From: Roseinatronobacter monicus
GTDB taxonomy: Bacteria; Pseudomonadota; Alphaproteobacteria; Rhodobacterales; Rhodobacteraceae
Reading direction: 5' to 3'
Assembly (NCBI RefSeq): GCF_006716865.1
Contig: NZ_VFPT01000001.1
Span: forward strand, 3,157,001-3,221,000
DNA length: 64,000 bases
Shown: positions 58,975 to 64,000 of the stretch, piece by piece
How positions within the stretch are numbered: position 1 is the stretch's first letter
Layout of the letters: the number at the start of each line of letters is the position of its first letter
Program-made: the position numbers and the translations under genes
The notes under the pieces: generated by a model
The model's database searches: none
The model's input: only the letters and a program-made list of their open reading frames with translations
Told to the model about the DNA's origin: nothing

Positions 58975-59412
58975 TCAGTTCTGACCACGCATCCGGGGCC
59001 GTTCACGCTGGCCGCGCTTCCCCATCATCTCGGTGAAACGCGCATATTCTTCTGCATCGATGACGCCATCGTCATTTCTGTCAATCCGCGAAAACATACG
59101 GCTTGCCATTTCGGCGCGTCGGTCGCTGCGCGGCTCGGGGCGCAGGTCTGCAAGACCGGCACGCAAGCCCGCCTCGTCCAGCATACCATTTTCATCAGCC
59201 TGCTGCATGATACGGGAAATCATCTCATCGTGCATGGCCTCGCGTTGCGCTTGCATGCCTGCCTGCAAATTCTCTTGCGTCAGGGTGCCGCTGCCGTCTG
59301 CGTCCAGTTCCTCGAAGCTGGGCATGGACATGTGCGTCTGTGCTGCGGCGGGGGCTGTCACCAGCATCAATGCGCCCAGCATGGCCGCGAGTGTGGCTTT
59401 TTCCATAGTCAT
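58975..59412 (-). CDS. Secreted EF-hand calcium-binding protein
   Basis: A 145-residue periplasmic protein. ATG 59412 follows CAGGAGAG and gives a signal peptide (KATLAAMLGALMLVTAPAAA, cut near AQT). The mature part has EF-hand loops DADGSGTLTQEN and DRNDDGVIDAEE, and a weaker D-ENGMLDEA in between. The C-terminus is basic (RGQRERPRMRG). It heads the sigma operon and might sense or buffer Ca2+ or other metal at the envelope; this is inferred. Confidence 0.85.
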   Translation of the reverse strand: MTMEKATLAAMLGALMLVTAPAAAQTHMSMPSFEELDADGSGTLTQENLQAGMQAQREAMHDEMISRIMQQADENGMLDEAGLRAGLADLRPEPRSDRRAEMASRMFSRIDRNDDGVIDAEEYARFTEMMGKRGQRERPRMRGQN

Positions 59413-59583
59413 CTCTCCTGTATGCACGGGCATATACCCTTGATACAGGCTCAAACGCGGCATCTGCCTGTTTCCGTCGCGGGAATCCGCCACGCGTTGC
59501 GGCAAGACGTCGCAAAACCGGTTGCGGGGGGTGTATTCCCGCCCCGTAACCTCTATTCCGCTTACATCTTTAGGAGCGCGCGC

Positions 59584-59988
59584 ATGACCCTTGCAGACAC
59601 AACATTCGCCGACGACCGGCCTTTGACGCCCGCGCTGCTGCGTGGCATCCGGTGTAAATGCCCCGCTTGTGGTGAGGGTCCGCTGCTGGAGCGCTATCTG
59701 AAAGTGCGCAGCCATTGCCCCAGTTGTGGCGAAGACTACACCGCCCAGCGCGCCGATGACGGACCGGCCTATCTGACCATGCTGGTCACGCTGAAAGTGG
59801 TCACGCCGCTGATGGTCGCCGCCATGTTTGCATGGGACTGGCACCCCGCCATCATGTTCGGGGTATTTGCCTCGCTGTTGGTTGCGCTTTCCCTGTTCCT
59901 TCTCCCGCGATTCAAGGGCATGATCGTGGCCATTCAATGGTCACGCCGTATGCACGGGTTCGAGGGAATGGATGAACGCCACCGCTGA
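59584..59988 (+). CDS. DUF983 family zinc-ribbon membrane protein
   Basis: A 134-residue protein: two CxxC pairs (KCPACGEG, HCPSCGEDY), then ADDGPAYLTML and two hydrophobic segments with WHPAIMFGVFA and LLPRFKGMIVAIQW. This is the DUF983 pattern; in Rhodobacteraceae the family is often near cytochrome or NUDIX genes. AGGAG precedes ATG 59584. The end overlaps the NUDIX gene by 17 bases. Biochemical role unknown. Confidence 0.87.
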   Translation: MTLADTTFADDRPLTPALLRGIRCKCPACGEGPLLERYLKVRSHCPSCGEDYTAQRADDGPAYLTMLVTLKVVTPLMVAAMFAWDWHPAIMFGVFASLLVALSLFLLPRFKGMIVAIQWSRRMHGFEGMDERHR

Positions 59989-60646
59989 CAAAACCGCCCT
60001 GCGCGACGCATCCTCTGTCCTGCTGATACGCGGCAAGGGCGATGATGCGCATGTCCTGATGGGGCAACGCGGCGCAAAAGCGGCCTTTATGCCGGAAAAG
60101 TTTGTCTTTCCTGGGGGTGCGGTTGATCCGACCGATGGCCAAATCCCCCTTGCCCGACCAGTTGCCCCGGCCTGTCAGGCACGTCTGTCGCAGGGGCACA
60201 GCGCACCCAATGCCCTCGTCGCCGCTGCCATCCGCGAACTCTGGGAAGAAACCGGCCTTATGCTGGGGCGCGCAGGGCGCTGGGATATGCCCCCTGCCGA
60301 CTGGCAGGGCTTCGCGGCCAAGGGTCTGGTCCCCGATGCACACGGCCTGCGCTATATCTTTCGCGCCATCACCCCCCCCGGACGCCCCCGCCGCTTTGAC
60401 GCGCGCTTCTTTCTGGCCCACGCAGATGACGTTTCCGGCGATCTGGACGATTTCTCTGCCGCCTGTGACGAACTCAGCCACTTGCACTGGGTGCCCCTGC
60501 GCGAAGCCCGCCGCCTGAACCTGCCCTTTATCACCGAAGTCGTTCTGGCCGAAGCGCAAGCCCATATCGAGGGTGAAGACATGGCCGATTCGGTCCCCTT
60601 CTTCGACAACTCGACCGAGGTTTCAACCTTTCGCCGCATCGCCTGA
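59972..60646 (+). CDS. NUDIX hydrolase
   Basis: Pyrophosphohydrolase of 224 residues. The Nudix box is split: KFVFPGGAVDPTDG, then after an insertion AAIRELWEETGLMLG supplies the REUXEE core. That longer gap resembles the NUDT19/MutT-like CoA-diphosphatase branch, so CoA derivatives are a possible substrate. It overlaps DUF983 by 17 bases, which implies co-translation. The 163 bases after it separate it from soeA; I see no clear site there. Confidence 0.87.
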   Translation: MNATADKTALRDASSVLLIRGKGDDAHVLMGQRGAKAAFMPEKFVFPGGAVDPTDGQIPLARPVAPACQARLSQGHSAPNALVAAAIRELWEETGLMLGRAGRWDMPPADWQGFAAKGLVPDAHGLRYIFRAITPPGRPRRFDARFFLAHADDVSGDLDDFSAACDELSHLHWVPLREARRLNLPFITEVVLAEAQAHIEGEDMADSVPFFDNSTEVSTFRRIA

Positions 60647-60809
60647 CGCGCGCCACGCCATCACGCGGGTATAACGCGCCACCCGCAACAGGACCAATCG
60701 CACAGCGAACTGATATAACTGGACAAACCTGTCCCGTTTCTGATCTGATGCCTGGAACACCGTTCCGCGCCTGCACCCCGCGGCGGAACAAACCGGGAGG
60801 AGCAAGGGG

Positions 60810-63644
60810 ATGCCCAGCCAACCAACCCCGGACCTGTCACCGCAGGTCTCGGACGAGGTCCGCAAGACAACCTGCTACATGTGCGCCTGCCGCTGCGGCA
60901 TTGATGTGCACATGAAAGCAGGCCGCGTCGCCTATATCGAGGGAAACCGCGACCATCCGGTGAACAAGGGCGTTCTCTGTGCCAAAGGGTCGGCAGGGAT
61001 CATGCAGCACCTCTCGCCCGCCCGCCTGCGCGCCCCGCTCAAGCGTGTTGGCCCGCGCGGGTCTGGCGAGTTCGAGGAAATCTCGTGGGATGAAGCGCTT
61101 CAGCTTGCGACAGACTGGCTCAAACCCCTGCGCGACACGGCCCCTGAAAAGCTGGCCTTCTTCACGGGCCGCGACCAGTCGCAATCTTTCACCGGCTGGT
61201 GGGCGCAAGCCTTCGGCACCCCGAACTGGGCCGCGCATGGCGGCTTTTGCAGCGTCAATATGGCGGCGGCGGGCATCTACACAATGGGCGGGTCATTTTG
61301 GGAATTCGGCCAACCCGACTGGGACCGCACCAAGCTGTTTTTGCTGTTCGGCGTGGCCGAAGATCATGACAGCAACCCGATCAAGATGGGCCTTGGCAAA
61401 CTGAAAGCACGCGGCGCGCGGGTGATCGGCGTGAACCCCATCCGCTCTGGCTACAATGCCATCGCCGATGACTGGATCGGCATCACTCCGGGTACAGATG
61501 GGTTGTTCATCCTGTCATTGGTGCATGAACTGCTGCGCGCGGGCAAGATCGATCTGACCTACCTGATCCGCTACACCAACGCGCCCTATCTGGTGAATGC
61601 GCATGAGGGGGCCGAAAAGGGGCTGTTCCTGCGCGACGCGGCGGGCAAACCCATGGTGCGCGACCGCCGCACGGGCCGCGCGTTCGCATGGGACAGCCCC
61701 GTCATTTCCCCGGATTTGGCGAATGGGGTCGAGATTGGCGGCGTCACCCACCTGCCCGTCTTCCGCCATCTGGCCGATCGCTACCTCTCGCCCGACTATG
61801 CCCCCGAGGCTGTGGCGAAACGCTGCGGCATCGCCCCCGCCCGCATTCGCGCCATCGCGGCAGAGATTGCGCGCGTGGCGTTCGAAGAAGAAATCACCAT
61901 AAACCAGCCCTGGACCGACTTTCGTGGCAAACACCATGAAACCATGGTGGGCCGCCCTGTGGCCATGCACGCCATGCGCGGTGTCTCGGCCCATTCCAAC
62001 GGGTTTCAGACCGCCCGCGCGCTGCATATGCTGCAAATCCTGATCGGCAGCGTGGAAACACCGGGCGGCTTTCGCTTCAAGCCCCCCTATCCCAAACCGC
62101 CCGAAGCACACCCCCGCCCCCATGCGGGCCACAGCCCCGGCCAGCCGTTGGATGGCCCGCATCTGGGCTATCCCCTTGGCCCCGAACACCTGCTGATAGA
62201 TGAGACTGGCCAGCCCAAACGCATCGACAAGGCGTTTTCATGGGACGCGCCGCTCTCTGCGCACGGGCTGATGCATATGGTCATCTCGAACGCCCATGCC
62301 GGCGATCCCTATGAAATCGACACGCTGTTTCTGTATATGGCGAATATGGCGTGGAACTCGTCGATGAATACCAGTGCAGTCATGGACATGCTGACCGACC
62401 AGAATGACGATGGCAGCTATAAAATCCCCCGCATCATCTATTCCGACGCCTACAGCTCTGAAATGGTGGCCTTTGCGGATCTGATCCTGCCTGACACCAC
62501 CTATCTCGAACGCCACGACTGCATTTCGCTTCTGGACCGCCCCATCTGCGAGGCAGAGGCGCTGGCCGATTCCATCCGCTGGCCTGTGGTGGCACCTGAC
62601 CGCCCCGGACATGAAGGCGTGCGCCCCTTCCAGTCGGTATTGCTCGACCTTGGCGCGCGGCTAGGTCTGCCCGGTATGGTGCGCGAGGACGGGACGCCGA
62701 AATTCAAGGATTACGCCGATTACATCACCAACCACGAACGCCGCCCCGGTGTCGGCCCGCTGGCAGGCTTTCGTGGGCCAGATGGCACCGGCAAGGGGCG
62801 CGGCAGCCCCAACCCTGACCAGATCACCCGCTATATCGAAAACGGCGGCTTCTGGATCGACCACATCCCCCCCGAGGCGCAGTTCTTCAAGCCGTGGAAC
62901 GCCGCCTATCAGGATTGGGCCGTCGCGCGCGGCCTTTATGACAGCCCGCAACCCTATGTCTTTAACCTCTATGTCGAACCCTTGCGCAAATTCCAGCTCG
63001 CCGCCGAAGGGCATGGCCACGGCCAGCCCCCCGACCATCTGCGCGCGCGCCTTATGGAAACCATGGACCCGCTGCCAATCTGGTATCCCACCTTCACCGA
63101 TGCGGTGTCCGACAGCGCGAGCTACCCGCTGCACGCCCTGACCCAGCGCCCGATGGCGCATTACCATTCATGGGGCAGCCAGAACGCATGGCTGCGCCAG
63201 ATCCACGGCCACACGCCCCTCTATGTTTCGGGCTATCTCTGGGCGCAGCACGGCTTTGAAGCAGGCGACTGGGCCACCCTCACCTCGCCCCATGGCCGTA
63301 TCACCCTGCCTGTGGTCCGCATGGATGCGCTCAACCCCCACACTGTCTGGACATGGAATGCCATTGCCAAACGGCGCGGCGCATGGGCGCTGAATGCGCA
63401 GGCCCCCGAGGCCACGAAATCCACCCTTCTCAACCACCTGATCCATGAACTCCTGCCACCCAAGGGCGATGGCTTGCGCTGGGCCAATTCCGACCCGATC
63501 ACCGGACAAGCCGCATGGTATGATCTGCGGGTGCGCATAGAACAGGCACCGGCAGGCCAGACGGTCAGCTACCCCGCCCATAAACCGCAATCCTCCCCTG
63601 TCCCAGCACCCCCGCGCAATCTCGCGCATCAGGTGAAGGACTAG
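60810..63644 (+). CDS. soeA: Molybdopterin sulfite dehydrogenase SoeA-type subunit
   Basis: Cytosolic molybdoenzyme of the DMSO-reductase superfamily, 944 residues. The N-terminal [4Fe-4S] cysteines are C22, C25, C29 and C57 (CYMCACRCG, VLCAKG). Further parts are FCSVNMAAAGIYTMGGSF, the bis-MGD segments (RGARVIGVNPIRSGYN) and the C-terminal cofactor-binding domain. No twin-Arg signal is seen, which fits SoeABC, the membrane-bound sulfite oxidiser facing the cytoplasm. The next gene encodes an iron-sulfur subunit, as in soeABC. Polysulfide or thiosulfate reductase relatives are the alternative. GGGAGGAG precedes the start. Confidence 0.85.
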   Translation: MPSQPTPDLSPQVSDEVRKTTCYMCACRCGIDVHMKAGRVAYIEGNRDHPVNKGVLCAKGSAGIMQHLSPARLRAPLKRVGPRGSGEFEEISWDEALQLATDWLKPLRDTAPEKLAFFTGRDQSQSFTGWWAQAFGTPNWAAHGGFCSVNMAAAGIYTMGGSFWEFGQPDWDRTKLFLLFGVAEDHDSNPIKMGLGKLKARGARVIGVNPIRSGYNAIADDWIGITPGTDGLFILSLVHELLRAGKIDLTYLIRYTNAPYLVNAHEGAEKGLFLRDAAGKPMVRDRRTGRAFAWDSPVISPDLANGVEIGGVTHLPVFRHLADRYLSPDYAPEAVAKRCGIAPARIRAIAAEIARVAFEEEITINQPWTDFRGKHHETMVGRPVAMHAMRGVSAHSNGFQTARALHMLQILIGSVETPGGFRFKPPYPKPPEAHPRPHAGHSPGQPLDGPHLGYPLGPEHLLIDETGQPKRIDKAFSWDAPLSAHGLMHMVISNAHAGDPYEIDTLFLYMANMAWNSSMNTSAVMDMLTDQNDDGSYKIPRIIYSDAYSSEMVAFADLILPDTTYLERHDCISLLDRPICEAEALADSIRWPVVAPDRPGHEGVRPFQSVLLDLGARLGLPGMVREDGTPKFKDYADYITNHERRPGVGPLAGFRGPDGTGKGRGSPNPDQITRYIENGGFWIDHIPPEAQFFKPWNAAYQDWAVARGLYDSPQPYVFNLYVEPLRKFQLAAEGHGHGQPPDHLRARLMETMDPLPIWYPTFTDAVSDSASYPLHALTQRPMAHYHSWGSQNAWLRQIHGHTPLYVSGYLWAQHGFEAGDWATLTSPHGRITLPVVRMDALNPHTVWTWNAIAKRRGAWALNAQAPEATKSTLLNHLIHELLPPKGDGLRWANSDPITGQAAWYDLRVRIEQAPAGQTVSYPAHKPQSSPVPAPPRNLAHQVKD

Positions 63645-63653
63645 GCACATGGC

Positions 63654-63676
63654 TCATTTTCTTGCTAAAAATACTC
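63654..63676. repeat. Second copy of dispersed 23-base motif
   Basis: TCATTTTCTTGC followed by TAAAAATACTC matches the reverse complement of 33367-33389 in about 19 of 23 bases. It lies between soeA and soeB, without the GC-rich hairpins seen in the first copy. Confidence 0.45.
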
Positions 63677-63722
63677 ACATAGCACGGCCCGAAACAGGCA
63701 CCACAATGAGGGGGCGCGCCAC

Positions 63723-64000
63723 ATGACCACATTGCCGCCCGCCCCCGCCCGCAAGCTGGGCCTTGTGATTGATCTGGACACATGTGTGGGCTGTCATGCC
63801 TGCGTGATCTCCTGCAAGGGCTGGAACACCGAGAATTATGGCGCGCCGCTCTCGGACATGGACGCCTATGGCGAAAGCCCTGAGGGCACCTTCCTCAACC
63901 GTGTCCATAGCTTCGAGGTGACGCGCGATGCCGCCCCGCCGATGGTGGTGCATTTCCCGAAATCCTGCCTGCATTGCGACGACGCGCCCTGCGTGACGGT
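63723..64000 (+). CDS. soeB: Iron-sulfur subunit SoeB, cut by window end
   Basis: Ferredoxin-type electron-transfer subunit. The first 92 codons are present. The first cluster motif is C21-x2-C24-x2-C27-x3-C31 (CVGCHACVISCK), with another beginning at CLHCDDAPC near the window end. It should hand electrons from SoeA to the membrane anchor SoeC, expected downstream. It starts 78 bases after soeA; the ATG lacks a strong ribosome binding site. Confidence 0.87.
   Translation, partial: MTTLPPAPARKLGLVIDLDTCVGCHACVISCKGWNTENYGAPLSDMDAYGESPEGTFLNRVHSFEVTRDAAPPMVVHFPKSCLHCDDAPCVT

Noticed and set aside
59413..59583. Autoregulatory ECF promoter in the EF-hand/DUF983 divergent space
   Set aside because: Several AAC and CGT strings exist but none has the 16-17 base spacing expected of an ECF promoter.

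Overview
The window is a high-GC alphaproteobacterial chromosome segment. Many products (ChvE/GguAB sugar uptake, SoeAB sulfite dehydrogenase, DUF1467, DUF3572 and DUF983 proteins, FnrL- and Irr-type operators, AspRS family) look like Rhodobacteraceae of the Roseobacter/Rhodobacter group. This placement comes from protein resemblance read by eye; no database search was run. There is no rRNA, CRISPR array, integrase or transposase. One tRNA (Gly-TCC) is present.

Layout. 1-1323: 3'-truncated M20 peptidase (-). 1447-12404: LysR regulator (GbpR-like, -) divergent from a nine-gene + operon holding a ChvE-GguA-GguB sugar ABC importer and all five enzymes of the non-phosphorylating L-arabinose route to 2-oxoglutarate. 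12414-17144: a dimethylglycine/sarcosine dehydrogenase-like flavoprotein and FadH 2,4-dienoyl-CoA reductase (-), separated by a perfect 15-bp inverted repeat whose loop carries a G-quadruplex motif. 17398-22906: small leader ORF, LysR, D-glutamate-cyclase-like protein, TRAP transporter and a DUF2848 protein. 23092-29770: LysR (-) divergent from an ABC importer operon with an SDR, a cyclic amidohydrolase and a DUF3830 protein. 29835-30095: decayed FAD reductase remnant. 30213-33265: FtsX/LolD-type exporter pair. 33409-48186: housekeeping and stress genes (PPK2, tRNA-Gly, Fsr-type MFS, cardiolipin synthase, CPBP protease, accD, folC, a low-GC pocket with an 18-aa ORF and a DUF4760-like protein, cytochrome c, MFS, di-heme peroxidase, thioesterase, recQ, yggT, yaaA). 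48150-57978: signalling genes (hybrid kinase, CtrA-box response regulator, GGDEF protein) mixed with nitroreductase, CysZ-like protein, methylmalonyl-CoA epimerase and aspS. 57499-59412: EF-hand/ECF sigma/anti-sigma/heavy-metal-sensor operon (-). 59584-64000: DUF983, NUDIX, and the start of a soeAB operon cut by the window edge.

How the genes work together. The arabinose operon couples import, oxidation, lactone opening, two dehydrations and semialdehyde oxidation in one transcript, controlled by the divergent LysR. Two further LysR-governed clusters look like dedicated uptake-plus-catabolism modules for unidentified small N-containing compounds. The di-heme cytochrome c peroxidase has adjacent FnrL-like and Irr-like boxes, which suggests combined oxygen and iron/haem control.

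Most unusual features. (1) aspS carries an in-frame extra segment of about 93 codons of markedly lower GC (about 47% against about 70% in the next 60 bases, counted by hand) inside the GAD region. (2) An 18-codon ORF with a strong ribosome binding site is followed by a hairpin and a DUF4760-like membrane protein. (3) An inverted repeat with a tight G-quadruplex motif lies just after fadH.
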